A DNA stretch of 64,000 nucleotides from Rubrivivax gelatinosus IL144 (GTDB taxonomy: Bacteria > Pseudomonadota > Gammaproteobacteria > Burkholderiales > Burkholderiaceae_C): contig NC_017075.1 in NCBI RefSeq assembly GCF_000284255.1, positions 1,116,001 to 1,180,000 on the forward strand. The letters are read 5' to 3'. Positions 36,541-45,623 of the stretch are shown in pieces. The number at the start of each line of letters is the position of its first letter. Position 1 is the stretch's first letter. Under the pieces are notes generated by a model. That model searched no databases. It saw only the letters and a program-made list of their open reading frames with translations, and was not told the DNA's origin. Position numbers and translations under genes: made by a program.

Positions 36541-37512
36541 ATGAGCCTCCTCGACATCCGCAACCTGCGCGTGCGCTTCGCCACGCGCCACGGCGCCTTC
36601 ACCGCCGTCGACGGCATCGATCTCGTCGTCGAGCGCGACGAGGTGCTGGCCGTGGTCGGCGAGTCGGGCTCGGGCAAGTCGGTGGCGATGCTCGCCGTGA
36701 TGGGCCTGCTGCCGTGGACGGCCACCGTCACCGCCGACCGCATGGCTTTCGACGGCCAGGACCTGCGCACGCTGAGCGCCAGGCAGCGCCGCGCGCTCGT
36801 CGGCCGCGACGTCGCGATGGTGTTCCAGGAGCCGATGTCCTCGCTGAACCCGTGTTTCACGGTCGGCTGGCAGGTCGGCGAGGCGCTGGCCACGCACCTC
36901 GGGCTGGACCGCGCGGCGCGCAAGCGGCGCGTCGTCGAGCTGCTCGAGCAGGTCGGCATCCCCGACGCCGCGCGCCGCGCCACGGCCTTCCCGCACCAGC
37001 TGTCGGGCGGCATGTGCCAGCGCGTGATGATCGCGATGGCGCTGGCCTGCAAGCCGCGGCTGCTGATCGCCGACGAGCCGACCACGGCTTTGGACGTGAC
37101 GATCCAGGCGCAGATCCTGGACCTGCTGCTGGCGCTGCAGCGCGAGACCGGCATGGCGCTGGTGCTGATCACGCACGACCTGGGCGTCGTCGCCGAGACC
37201 GCCGACCGCGTCGTCGTGCAGTACGCCGGGCGCCAGGTCGAGACGGCGCCGGTCGACGCCTTGTTCGCCGACCCGCACCACCCCTACACCGCGGCGCTGC
37301 TGGCGGCGCTGCCCGAACGTGCCGCCGCCGGCCAGCGCCTGGCGGCGATCCCCGGCGTCGTGCCGGGGCAGTTCGACCGCCCCGAGGGCTGCCTGTTCGC
37401 GCCGCGCTGCCCGCATGCGCAGCCGCGCTGCGCGACGCCGCCCGGCCACGCCGGCGACGAGCTGGGCCGGGCGCTGTGCCACTTTCCGTTGATCCGAGGA
37501 GTGCCGACGTGA
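36541..37512 (+). CDS. dppD: Dipeptide ABC transporter ATP-binding protein
   Basis: A 323-residue ABC ATPase of the DppD/OppD type. Walker A is [11 protein letters not shown], the signature is [12 protein letters not shown] and Walker B is [12 protein letters not shown]. The C-terminal oligopeptide-transporter domain has the four-Cys region [13 protein letters not shown], which in this family can hold an iron-sulfur cluster. It follows the inverted-repeat element after dppC, so any attenuation there would lower both ATPases relative to the permeases. The stop overlaps the dppF GTG by 4 bp. Confidence 0.93.
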   Translation: MSLLDIRNLRVRFATRHGAFTAVDGIDLVVERDEVLAVVGESGSGKSVAMLAVMGLLPWTATVTADRMAFDGQDLRTLSARQRRALVGRDVAMVFQEPMSSLNPCFTVGWQVGEALATHLGLDRAARKRRVVELLEQVGIPDAARRATAFPHQLSGGMCQRVMIAMALACKPRLLIADEPTTALDVTIQAQILDLLLALQRETGMALVLITHDLGVVAETADRVVVQYAGRQVETAPVDALFADPHHPYTAALLAALPERAAAGQRLAAIPGVVPGQFDRPEGCLFAPRCPHAQPRCATPPGHAGDELGRALCHFPLIRGVPT

Positions 37513-38477
37513 GCGCCGTGCTGGTCGCCGAGGACCTGCAGCGCCGCTACGAGCTGCGCCGCGGGCTGTTCGCCAAGCCGGGCGTCGTGCACGCGCTGGC
37601 CGGCGTCTCGTTCGCCGTCGAGGCCGGGCGCACGCTGGCCGTGGTCGGCGAGTCGGGCTGCGGCAAGAGCACGCTGGCGCGGGTGCTGACGATGATCGAG
37701 CCGCCCTCGGGCGGCCGGCTGCTGGTCGACGGTCAGGACGTCGCCGGCGCCGACGCCGACCGCCGCCGGGCGCTGCGCCGCGCGGTGCAGATCGTCTTCC
37801 AGAACCCCTACGGCTCGCTGAACCCGCGCCAGACGGTGGGCGCCGCGCTGACCGAGCCGCTCGAGGTGCAGGGCGAGGGCGACGCCGCGTCGCGCGAGGC
37901 GGCGGCGCGCGAGATGCTGCGCCGCGTCGGCCTGCGCGACGAACACTACGGCCGCTGGCCGCACATGTTCAGCGGCGGCCAGCGCCAGCGCATCGCGATC
38001 GCACGCGCGCTGATGCTGCGCCCGCGCGTGCTGGTGCTCGACGAGCCGGTCTCGGCGCTCGACGTCTCGGTGCGCGCCCAGGTGCTCAACCTGCTGGCCG
38101 ACCTGCAGGCCGAGCTCGGCGTGGCCTACGTCTTCATCTCGCACGACCTGGGCGTCGTGCGCCACATGGCCGACGAGGTGATGGTCATGTACCTGGGCCG
38201 CGCGGTGGAGCAGGGCGCTCGCGAGGCGCTGTTCGAGGCGCCGCAGCACCCCTACACGCAGGCCCTGCTGTCGGCCACGCCGACCATCGACCCGGCGGCG
38301 CGGCGCCAGCGCATCGTGCTGGCCGGCGAGCTGCCGTCGCCGCTGTCGCCGCCGGCCGGCTGCGCCTTCCACGCGCGCTGCTCGATCGCCGAACCGCGCT
38401 GCGCCGGCGAACGCCCGGCGCTGGCCGAGGTGGCCGGCCGGCGCGTGGCCTGCTGGGTGCGAGAGGAAGGCCGCTGA
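37509..38477 (+). CDS. dppF: Dipeptide ABC transporter ATP-binding protein
   Basis: A 322-residue ABC ATPase of the DppF/OppF type. Walker A is [24 protein letters not shown] is the family-typical Q-loop, [15 protein letters not shown] is the signature and [10 protein letters not shown] is Walker B. The C-terminal [14 protein letters not shown] holds the Cys cluster. The start is a GTG at 37509 overlapping the dppD stop. It ends 1 bp before the convergent DUF805 gene, with no visible terminator between them. Confidence 0.93.
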   Translation: MSAVLVAEDLQRRYELRRGLFAKPGVVHALAGVSFAVEAGRTLAVVGESGCGKSTLARVLTMIEPPSGGRLLVDGQDVAGADADRRRALRRAVQIVFQNPYGSLNPRQTVGAALTEPLEVQGEGDAASREAAAREMLRRVGLRDEHYGRWPHMFSGGQRQRIAIARALMLRPRVLVLDEPVSALDVSVRAQVLNLLADLQAELGVAYVFISHDLGVVRHMADEVMVMYLGRAVEQGAREALFEAPQHPYTQALLSATPTIDPAARRQRIVLAGELPSPLSPPAGCAFHARCSIAEPRCAGERPALAEVAGRRVACWVREEGR

Positions 38478-38478
38478 G

Positions 38479-38865
38479 TCAGCTGAGCGGCGGCGGCCCG
38501 AAGCGGTTGGGCCCGGCGGTGCCGCGCACGAAGCCGTTGTCCAGCAGCATCCAGATCTGGCCGATCACCGGGATCAGGCCGACGGCGACCCACCAGCCCG
38601 AGCGGTCGCGGTCGCGCCAGCGTTTGGCCGAGACGGCGATGCCGGGCCAGACGAGCAGCATGTTCAAGAGCGCGTCGCGGTGTTCGGCCTCGACACGCGC
38701 GATGTCCAGCAGCGCCCTCCCCAGCAGCCCGAGGCCGCCGAGCGCGACGACGCCGTACAGCCAGAAGGTGCGGCGCGAGACGCGGCCGCGCGGGTCCAGC
38801 ATCACGCGCAGCGGGTTGGCGCTATCGTCGTCGTCCAGCAGACGGAGTTCTCGGGGGCCGCTCAT
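38479..38865 (-). CDS. DUF805 family small membrane protein
   Basis: A 128-residue protein. After an acidic N-terminal tail (LLDDDDSAN) comes RGRVSRRTFWLYGV, the DUF805 entry motif, then three to four hydrophobic segments and AKRWRDRDRSGWWVAVGLIPVIG, the family core motif. The function is unknown. The ATG at 38865 is used because the longer upstream frame is antisense to the exonuclease gene. It is convergent with dppF and divergent from the exonuclease gene across 84 bp. Confidence 0.88.
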   Translation of the reverse strand: MSGPRELRLLDDDDSANPLRVMLDPRGRVSRRTFWLYGVVALGGLGLLGRALLDIARVEAEHRDALLNMLLVWPGIAVSAKRWRDRDRSGWWVAVGLIPVIGQIWMLLDNGFVRGTAGPNRFGPPPLS

Positions 38866-38949
38866 GAGTCGATTGTCGTCGGGCCGGGTCGCGGCCGGCG
38901 CCGCAACGAGGCGCCCGCACGACACTGCGCCGGCCGGAGTGCACGGCCG

Positions 38950-39963
38950 ATGAGCGAGGACCTGCTCGTCCAGCGCCCCGAAGGCCTGTACTGCCCGGCC
39001 GGCGACTTCCACGTCGACCCCTGGCGGCCGGTGGCGCGCGCCGTCATCACCCACGCCCACGCCGACCATGCGCGCCGCGGCCACGGCGCCTACCTGGCGC
39101 AGGCCGACGGCGCCGGCGTGCTGCGTGCGCGCCTGGGCGACATCACGCTGCAGCCGCTGGCCTGGGGCGAAGCCGTCGACATCGGCGGCGTGCGCGTCAG
39201 CCTGCACCCGGCCGGCCACGTGCTCGGCTCGGCCCAGGTGCGGCTGGAGCACCGCGGCCAGGTCTGGGTGGCCTCGGGCGACTACTTCGCCAGCGCCCAT
39301 GCCGACGAACGCAACCCGACCTGCCCGCCGTTCGAGCCGCAGCGCTGCCACTGCTTCATCACCGAGAGCACTTTCGGCCTGCCGATCTACCGCTGGCGGC
39401 GCCAGGCCGAGGTCTTCGCCGAGATCGACGCCTGGTGGCGCGCCAACGCCGAGGCCGGACGCGCCAGCCTGCTGCTGGGCTACAGCTTCGGCAAGGCGCA
39501 GCGCCTGCTGGCCGGTGTCGACGCGTCGATCGGGCCCATCGTCACCCACGGCGCGGTCGAGTCGGTCAACGAGGCCTACCGCGCCGCCGGTGTCGCGCTG
39601 CCGGCCACGCAGACGATCGACGCGCTCGACAAGGCGGCGCTGTCGCGGGCGCTGGTCGTCGCGCCGCCGGCGGTGCACGGCAGCGCCTGGGCGCGCCGGC
39701 TGGGCGACTACGCGGACGCCTTCGCCAGCGGCTGGATGCAGTTGCGCGGCGCACGCCGGCGCCAGGGCGTGGACCGCGGCTTCGTGCTCAGCGACCACGC
39801 CGACTGGCCCGGGCTGCAGCGCGCCATCGTCGCCACCGGCGCCGAACGTGTGCTCATCACGCACGGCTACGAGGCGGTGATGGTGCGCTGGCTCTGCGAG
39901 CAGGGGCTGGACGCCGACAGCTTCCGCACCGAGTACGGATCGCAGGACGGCGAGCCGGCCTAG
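38950..39963 (+). CDS. Ligase-associated DNA exonuclease (metallo-beta-lactamase/beta-CASP)
   Basis: A 337-residue metallo-beta-lactamase fold protein. The metal-binding motif THAHADHARRG, HPAGHVLGSAQV, ASGDYF and TESTFGLPIYRW match the mRNA 3'-end-processing-factor-like family of ligase-associated exonucleases. These act with an ATP-dependent DNA ligase and often a Lhr-type helicase in DNA repair. The matching ligase is at 43174-44877, three genes downstream, instead of adjacent. The ATG at 38950 is chosen from the family N-terminus. Its stop overlaps the convergent gene by 4 bp. Confidence 0.87.
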   Translation: MSEDLLVQRPEGLYCPAGDFHVDPWRPVARAVITHAHADHARRGHGAYLAQADGAGVLRARLGDITLQPLAWGEAVDIGGVRVSLHPAGHVLGSAQVRLEHRGQVWVASGDYFASAHADERNPTCPPFEPQRCHCFITESTFGLPIYRWRRQAEVFAEIDAWWRANAEAGRASLLLGYSFGKAQRLLAGVDASIGPIVTHGAVESVNEAYRAAGVALPATQTIDALDKAALSRALVVAPPAVHGSAWARRLGDYADAFASGWMQLRGARRRQGVDRGFVLSDHADWPGLQRAIVATGAERVLITHGYEAVMVRWLCEQGLDADSFRTEYGSQDGEPA

Positions 39964-42641
39964 AGCGTCAGCACGATACGCCGTGTGCCCGGCTCGGGCT
40001 GCTCGACGTCGTAGTCGAAGCCCAGGCGGCCGGCCAGGTCCAGCATGCGGCGGTTCTCGCTGAGCACGGTGGCCACCAGGCGCTGCGTGCCGCGCGCCTT
40101 CAGGTAAACGATCAGCTTGCGCATCAGGCGCTCGCCCAGCCGCCCGCCCTTGATGTCCGAACGCACGACGATGCCGAACTCGGCCTCCACGTTGTCCGGG
40201 TCGCAGAGCGCGCGCACCACGCCCAGCGTCTCTTCGCCCGCGCCGTCGGCCTTGGGTGCGGTGGCGACGAAGGCCATCTCGCGTTCGTAGTCGATCTGCG
40301 TCAGCCGGGCCAGTTCGCTGTGCTCGATGCTGCGCCGGCTGTAGAAGACGCGCATGCGCACGTCGTTCGGGTCCAGTCTGGCCAAAAACTCCAGGTGTTG
40401 CGGCTCGTCCTCGGGGCGGATCGGGCGCAGCGTCAGCTGGCGGTCCTGCCAGGCGACGGTCTCGCTCAGGTCCGACGGGTAGGGCCGGATCGCGAAGCGC
40501 CGGCTGCCGCCGGGGCCGCGCGCGTCGACGCGGATGCGTGCGTCCAGCGCCAGCACGCCGTGCGCGTCGGCGAGCAGCGGGTTGAGGTCGAGTTCGGCAA
40601 TGCGCGGCTCGTCGGCCAGCAGCTGCGAGACCCGCACCAGCACGTCGCAGACCGCGTCGACGTCGGCTGCCGGCACGTCGCGCCAGCCGGCCAGCAGCCG
40701 GGCGACCCGCGTGCGTTCGATCAGTGCCCGCGCCAGCGGCCGGTTCAGCGGCGGCAGGGCGACGGCACGGTCGGCGACGACCTCGACCGCGGTGCCCCCG
40801 GCGCCGAACAGGATCACCGGGCCGAACAGCGGGTCCAGCGTCGCGCCGACGATCAGCTCCAGCCCGCTGGCGCGGCGCACCATGGTCTGCACCGAGAAAC
40901 CGGTGATCGCCGCGCCCGGCTGGCGCTCGCGCACGCGGCGCAGCATGGCCGTGGCGGCGTCGCGCACCGAGGCGGCGTCGTCGAGGTCGAGCGCGACGCC
41001 GCCGATGTCGCTCTTGTGGCCGAGTTCGGGCGCGACGATCTTCAGCGCCACCGGGAAACCCAGCGCCTGCGCCGCGGCGACGGCGGCCTCGGGCTCCGGC
41101 GCGACCGAATGCGTCGCGACGACCGGCACGCCGACGGCGGCCAGCACCGCCTTGGCCTCGGGCTCGGTCAGCCACTCGCGGCCTTCGGCGAGTGCGGCGT
41201 CGATCGGCGCGTGCACCTGGGCGGCGTGCCACAGCGGCTCGGGCGGCGAGGCCGGCGGCGTCTGGATCAGCAGCTCCTGGTTGCGGCGGTAGGTCTGCAG
41301 CATGCCCAGCGCACGCACCGCGTCCTCGGGCGTGTCGTAGGTCGCCAGGCCGGCGGCGTGGCACAGCGCACGCGCCTCGCGCACCGCGTCGCCGCCCAGC
41401 CAGCAGGTCATCGGCTGCAGCGGCGAGCGCTGCAGCGACGGGATCACCGCGCGTGCGATCTCGGCTGCCGGCACGATGGCCGTCGGCGCGTGCACGAAGA
41501 GCAGCGTGCCGGGCGAGGCGTCGGTGTGCAGCGCGGCGATGGCGTCGACATAACGCTGCACCGGCGCGTCGCCGACGATGTCCACCGGGTTGGCGCGCGA
41601 CCAGCGCGGCGGCAGCACGCGGTCGAGCGCGGCGTAGACCGCGGCGCTGGGCTCGGCCAGCGTCACGTCGGCGGCCTGCGCGGCGTCGGCGGCCAGCACG
41701 CCGGCACCGCCGCCGTTGGTCAGCACCGTCAGGCGCTCGCGCTGAACGGCCGCCGGGCCGCGCAGCGTCAGCCGCGGGTGCGACAGCGTCTCGGCGGCGG
41801 CGAAGAGTTCCTGCAGCGTCTGCACGCGCAGCATGCCGGCGCGGCGGATCGCGGCGTCGAAGACCAGGTCCGAACTCGCCAGCACGCCGGTGTGCGAAGC
41901 CGCGGCGCGCTGCCCGGCCTGGGTGCGGCCGGCCTTGACGATCAGCACCGGCTTGTTGCGCGCCGCGGCGCGGGCCGCGGACATGAACTTGCGCGCGTCG
42001 GTCACCGTCTCGACATAGAGCAGGATGGCGCGTGTGTGGGCGTCGCTGGCGAGGTAGTCGATCAGGTCGCCGAAGTCGACGTCGAGCTGCTCGCCCAGCG
42101 CCGCGAACAGCGAGAAGCCGACGCCGCGTGCCGCCGCCCAGTCCAGCAGCGCGGTGACCAGCGCGCCCGACTGCGAGACGAAGGCCAGCGAGCCCGGCGC
42201 CGCGGTGACGTGGGCGAAGCTGGCGTTGAGCTTGAGCCGCGGGTTCAGCAGCCCCAGGCAGTCCGGGCCCAGCACGCGCAGCAGATGCGGGCGCGCGGCG
42301 TCCTGCACCGCGCTGCGCTGCCGCGGCGACAGCCCGGCGGTCATCACGATCGCCGCGCGCGTGCCGCGTTTGCCGAGTTCGGCCACCAGCTTGGCGACGG
42401 TGTCCGGCGGCGTGCACAGCACGGCGAGCTCGGGCGCCTCGGGCAGGTCGGCGGCGCGCGCGTAGGCGCGTTCGCCGCCCAGCACCGGCCGGCGCGGGTT
42501 GACGGCCCAGACCGGGCCCTCGAAGCCGCTGCCGGCGACGTTGGCCCAGACGGTGGCCCCGAGGCTCGAAGGGCGATCGGAGGCGCCGAACACCGCGACC
42601 GAGCGGGGTTCGAACAACGAATCCAGATGGCGGGTGCTCAT
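39960..42641 (-). CDS. Acyl-CoA synthetase (ADP-forming) fused to GNAT acetyltransferase
   Basis: An 893-residue multidomain protein of the Pat/PatZ type. An N-terminal CoA-binding Rossmann domain (SVAVFGASDRPSSLGATVW), two succinyl-CoA-synthetase-like flavodoxin domains (about 150-450, SQSGALVTALLDW), an ATP-grasp domain (about 480-700, ALKIVAPELGHKSDIGGVAL) and a C-terminal GNAT domain (about 730-890, RSDIKGGRLGERLMRKL) are in order. Homologues acetylate acetyl-CoA synthetase and other enzymes on lysine. Whether the synthetase part is catalytic needs the phosphohistidine: it cannot be judged with certainty here. It is divergent from the universal stress protein gene. Confidence 0.88.
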   Translation of the reverse strand: MSTRHLDSLFEPRSVAVFGASDRPSSLGATVWANVAGSGFEGPVWAVNPRRPVLGGERAYARAADLPEAPELAVLCTPPDTVAKLVAELGKRGTRAAIVMTAGLSPRQRSAVQDAARPHLLRVLGPDCLGLLNPRLKLNASFAHVTAAPGSLAFVSQSGALVTALLDWAAARGVGFSLFAALGEQLDVDFGDLIDYLASDAHTRAILLYVETVTDARKFMSAARAAARNKPVLIVKAGRTQAGQRAAASHTGVLASSDLVFDAAIRRAGMLRVQTLQELFAAAETLSHPRLTLRGPAAVQRERLTVLTNGGGAGVLAADAAQAADVTLAEPSAAVYAALDRVLPPRWSRANPVDIVGDAPVQRYVDAIAALHTDASPGTLLFVHAPTAIVPAAEIARAVIPSLQRSPLQPMTCWLGGDAVREARALCHAAGLATYDTPEDAVRALGMLQTYRRNQELLIQTPPASPPEPLWHAAQVHAPIDAALAEGREWLTEPEAKAVLAAVGVPVVATHSVAPEPEAAVAAAQALGFPVALKIVAPELGHKSDIGGVALDLDDAASVRDAATAMLRRVRERQPGAAITGFSVQTMVRRASGLELIVGATLDPLFGPVILFGAGGTAVEVVADRAVALPPLNRPLARALIERTRVARLLAGWRDVPAADVDAVCDVLVRVSQLLADEPRIAELDLNPLLADAHGVLALDARIRVDARGPGGSRRFAIRPYPSDLSETVAWQDRQLTLRPIRPEDEPQHLEFLARLDPNDVRMRVFYSRRSIEHSELARLTQIDYEREMAFVATAPKADGAGEETLGVVRALCDPDNVEAEFGIVVRSDIKGGRLGERLMRKLIVYLKARGTQRLVATVLSENRRMLDLAGRLGFDYDVEQPEPGTRRIVLTL

Positions 42642-42650
42642 GCGGCCAGT

Positions 42651-42666
42651 CTAGGGTTAACCTAGG
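42651..42666. promoter_or_regulatory. Imperfect palindrome in the 60-bp divergent promoter gap
   Basis: The sequence CTAGGGTTAACCTAGG contains a perfect GGTTAACC core flanked by CTAGG-type arms with one extra G. It is AT-richer than its surroundings and lies between the divergent acetyltransferase and stress-protein genes, so it could be an operator for one or both. No regulator gene is next to it. Confidence 0.35.
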
Positions 42667-42701
42667 CGCGAGACTTGACCCAAAACCCGAAGGTCCCGGT
42701 G

Positions 42702-43151
42702 ATGAAGATCCTGTTGCCCGTCGATGGCACTCCGTCCGCTCTGTTCGCCGTGCAGTACGCGCTGCGCCTGCGCCAGGAGGGCCTGGACGCGAGCTACGTG
42801 CTCGCCAACGTGCAGACGCCGCCGTCGCTGTACGAGGTCGTCACCGCGCACGACGCGGCCGTGCTCGACGACGTGCGCCGCGCCGCCGGTGCCGACCTGC
42901 TGGCGCCGGCCGAAGCCCTGCTCGAGGCCGCTGGCGCGTCCTGGGAGAGCGAAGTGGCCGGCGGCGAGCCGGGCCACGTGCTCGTCGACCTGGTCGAGAC
43001 CTACGGCTGCGACGCCGTGATCATGGGCGCGCAGGAAGAAGGCGAGGGCGTCGGCCCGGTCGCGATGGCCCTGCTCGAGCACTGCCCGGTGCCGGTGACC
43101 GTCGTGCGCCCGCCGGTGCCGGCCGAGCCCCAGGCGGACCTGGAACCGTAA
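42702..43151 (+). CDS. Universal stress protein family (UspA-like)
   Basis: A 149-residue single UspA domain. MKILLPVDGTPSALFAVQYAL is the nucleotide-binding start and GCDAVIMGAQEEGEGVG with ALLEHCPVPVTVVRP the end. The classical ATP-binding GxxGxxG-S(V/T) pattern is altered (GAQEEGEG), so ATP binding is uncertain. It could also start at the GTG one codon earlier. It is divergent from the acetyltransferase gene, and UspA-type proteins are often linked to protein acetylation, but that link is only suggestive here. Confidence 0.87.
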   Translation: MKILLPVDGTPSALFAVQYALRLRQEGLDASYVLANVQTPPSLYEVVTAHDAAVLDDVRRAAGADLLAPAEALLEAAGASWESEVAGGEPGHVLVDLVETYGCDAVIMGAQEEGEGVGPVAMALLEHCPVPVTVVRPPVPAEPQADLEP

Positions 43152-43173
43152 GCCGGGCGGCGCCGGCCGCACG

Positions 43174-44877
43174 ATGCGCCAGTTCGCCGCGCTGTATCTG
43201 CAGCTCGACGCCAGCACCGCCACCAGCGAGAAGGTGGCGGCGCTGGCGCGTTACTTCGCCGCAGCCCCGGCCGAGGACGCCGCCTGGGCGGTCTATTTCC
43301 TCGCCGGCGGCCGCCCGCGCCAGCTGGTGCCGGCGGCCGTGCTGCGCGCGACCGCGCAACAGCTCGCCGGCCTCGACGACTGGCTGTTCGAGGCCTGCTA
43401 CCAGGCCGTCGGCGACCTCGCCGAGACCATCGCCCACGTGCTGCCGGCGCCCGAGCGCGCGTCCGACGACGGCCTGGCCGAATGGGTGGAGCAGCGCCTG
43501 CTGCCGCTGCGTGGTCTGGCCCCGGCCGAGCAGGCCGCGCGTCTGGCCGAACAATGGGCGGCGCTGGACGCCACCGGCCGCTTCCTGCACGTCAAGCTGA
43601 TCGGCGGCGGCTTCCGCGTCGGCGTCAGCCGCCTGCTGGTGCAGCGCGCGCTGGCCGAGGCCTCGGGCCTGGACGCCAAGTGCATCGCCCAGCGCATGAT
43701 GGGCTACACCGACGCGCGCGCCACGCCGAGCGCCGAGCGCTACCGGGCGCTGGTCGCGCCCGGCGAGGACGCGGCCACCGACGCCGGCCGTCCGTACCCC
43801 TTCTTCCTCGCCCACCCGCTGCAGGCCGAGCCGGCCACGCTGGGGCCGGTGGCCGACTGGCTGGCCGAGTGGAAGTACGACGGCATCCGCGCCCAGCTGG
43901 TGCGCCGCGCCGGCGGCTGCTGGATCTGGTCGCGTGGCGAGGAACTGGTCACCGAACGTTTCCCGGAGGTCGTCGCCGCCGCGGCCGCCTTGCCCGAGGG
44001 CACGGTGCTCGACGGCGAGATCCTGGCCTGGCGCCCCGGCGACGAGCGGCCGGCGCCGTTCGCGCTGCTGCAGCAGCGCATCGCCCGCAAGACGCTGACG
44101 AAGAAGGTGCTGGCCGACGCGCCGGTGGTGTTCGTCGCCTACGACCTGCTCGAAGCCGGCGGCCATGACCTGCGCGCCGTGCCGCAGCACGAGCGCCGTG
44201 CTCGGCTGGAGGCGCTGCTCGCGGCGACGCCGCTGCGCGTCTCGCCCGAGGTGCAGGCGCCCGACTGGGCGGGCCTGGCCGCGTGGCGTGCCCAGGCGCG
44301 CGAGCGTGGTGTCGAAGGGCTGATGCTCAAGCACCGCGCCGCGGCCTACGGCGTCGGCCGCACCAAGGCCGATGGCGTCTGGTGGAAGTGGAAGATCGAG
44401 CCGTATACGGTCGACTGCGTGCTGGTCTACGCCCAGGCCGGGCACGGCCGGCGCGCGAGCGTCTACACCGACTACAGCTTCGCGGTCTGGAACCGCACGC
44501 CGCAGGACGCTGCCGAAGCCGAGGCCGCCGTCGAGGCGGTGGCCGCGGCGGCCGGGCGTGGCGCCGCCGCCGAGGCCGACCCCGAGGCGCTGCGCCTGGT
44601 GCCCTTCGCCAAGGCGTATTCGGGCCTCAGCGACGCCGAGTTCGCCGCCGTCGACCGCGTGATCCGGCAGACCACGCTGGAGAAGTTCGGCCCGGTGCGC
44701 AGCGTGCGGCCGACGCTGGTCTTCGAGCTCGGCTTCGAGGGCCTGGCCGAGAGCGGCCGGCACAAGAGCGGCATCGCGGTGCGTTTCCCGCGCATGCTGC
44801 GGCTGCGCCCCGACAAGCCGCTGCACGAGGCCGACACGCTGGCGACGCTGCGTGCGCTGCTGCCGCCAGCGCGCTGA
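43174..44877 (+). CDS. ATP-dependent DNA ligase (ligase-associated system)
   Basis: A 567-residue ligase. The N-terminal DNA-binding helical domain spans about 1-200, and the catalytic motif I is EWKYDGIRAQL with the adenylated Lys at about residue 231. DGEILAW, EGLMLKHR and WWKWKIEP follow as motifs III-V, and an OB domain lies near the C-terminus (VFELGFEGLAES...). It resembles ligases paired with the exonuclease of the same system, here encoded at 38950-39963. The pair is believed to act in DNA repair. It ends immediately before the convergent AhpD-like gene with no gap. Confidence 0.88.
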   Translation: MRQFAALYLQLDASTATSEKVAALARYFAAAPAEDAAWAVYFLAGGRPRQLVPAAVLRATAQQLAGLDDWLFEACYQAVGDLAETIAHVLPAPERASDDGLAEWVEQRLLPLRGLAPAEQAARLAEQWAALDATGRFLHVKLIGGGFRVGVSRLLVQRALAEASGLDAKCIAQRMMGYTDARATPSAERYRALVAPGEDAATDAGRPYPFFLAHPLQAEPATLGPVADWLAEWKYDGIRAQLVRRAGGCWIWSRGEELVTERFPEVVAAAAALPEGTVLDGEILAWRPGDERPAPFALLQQRIARKTLTKKVLADAPVVFVAYDLLEAGGHDLRAVPQHERRARLEALLAATPLRVSPEVQAPDWAGLAAWRAQARERGVEGLMLKHRAAAYGVGRTKADGVWWKWKIEPYTVDCVLVYAQAGHGRRASVYTDYSFAVWNRTPQDAAEAEAAVEAVAAAAGRGAAAEADPEALRLVPFAKAYSGLSDAEFAAVDRVIRQTTLEKFGPVRSVRPTLVFELGFEGLAESGRHKSGIAVRFPRMLRLRPDKPLHEADTLATLRALLPPAR

Positions 44878-45459
44878 TCAGCTCTTGGCGCGCGGCACGC
44901 GGCCCATGACGAAGAACTCGTCGTTGGGCCGCATGCCGATGACGTTGGCGATGCGGTTGGACAGACCGAAGAAGGCGGTGATCGCGGCGATGTCCCAGGC
45001 GTCCTCGGCGTCGAAGCCGTGCGCCGCCAGGGCCTCGAAGTCGGCTTCGCCGACCTCGTGCGAGGCGCTGCAGACCTTCAGCGCGAAGTCCAGCATCGCA
45101 CGCTGGCGCGGCGGGATGTCGGCCTTCAGGGGGTTGACCGCCACCTGGTCGGCGAGCAGCGGCTTCTTCTCGTAGATGCGCAGGATCGCGCCGTGCGCGA
45201 CGACGCAGTACAGGCACTGGTTTCGCGCCGAGGTGGCGACGACGATCATCTCGCGCTCGCCCTTGGTCAGGCTGCCGGTCTCCTTGGACATCAGCGCGTC
45301 GTGATAGGCGAAGAAGGCGCGCCACTCGGCCGGCCGGTGGGCCAGCGCGAGGAAGACGTTGGGCACGAAACCGGCCTTCTCCTGCACTTCGAGGATGCGG
45401 GCGCGCAGGTCCTCGGGCAGGTCCTTCAGCTCGGGCACGGGGTAGCGGGAGATCGTCAT
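44878..45459 (-). CDS. AhpD-like carboxymuconolactone decarboxylase family protein, peroxidase-related
   Basis: A 193-residue protein. The active motif RNQCLYCVVAH has the two cysteines and the His used by AhpD-like enzymes to reduce peroxides or act as thiol oxidoreductases. The start MTISRYPVPELKDLP is typical of the peroxidase-related subfamily. The ATG at 45459 is supported by family length; the upstream extension is unlikely. It is divergent from tolB and convergent with the ligase gene. Confidence 0.85.
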   Translation of the reverse strand: MTISRYPVPELKDLPEDLRARILEVQEKAGFVPNVFLALAHRPAEWRAFFAYHDALMSKETGSLTKGEREMIVVATSARNQCLYCVVAHGAILRIYEKKPLLADQVAVNPLKADIPPRQRAMLDFALKVCSASHEVGEADFEALAAHGFDAEDAWDIAAITAFFGLSNRIANVIGMRPNDEFFVMGRVPRAKS

Positions 45460-45623
45460 CGCGGGTGGCGTTTCGCAGGCCTGGATGCGGGTCAGTCTGC
45501 CGGCCTGCAGCGGCCGGCACCACCCGGTCGGACCCGTGCTTGCACCGCCGCTTCGAGGGGCCACTGCGCAGCCTGCCTACAATCACAAGATTCCCGGTTG
45601 CCGACGCGAAGCCGAATCCCGCT

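Noticed and set aside
38866..42417. A very long leftward frame running into the DUF805 gene
   Set aside because: Most of it reads the exonuclease gene and the acyl-CoA synthetase gene in wrong frames. Only the last 128 codons after 38865 look like a real protein.
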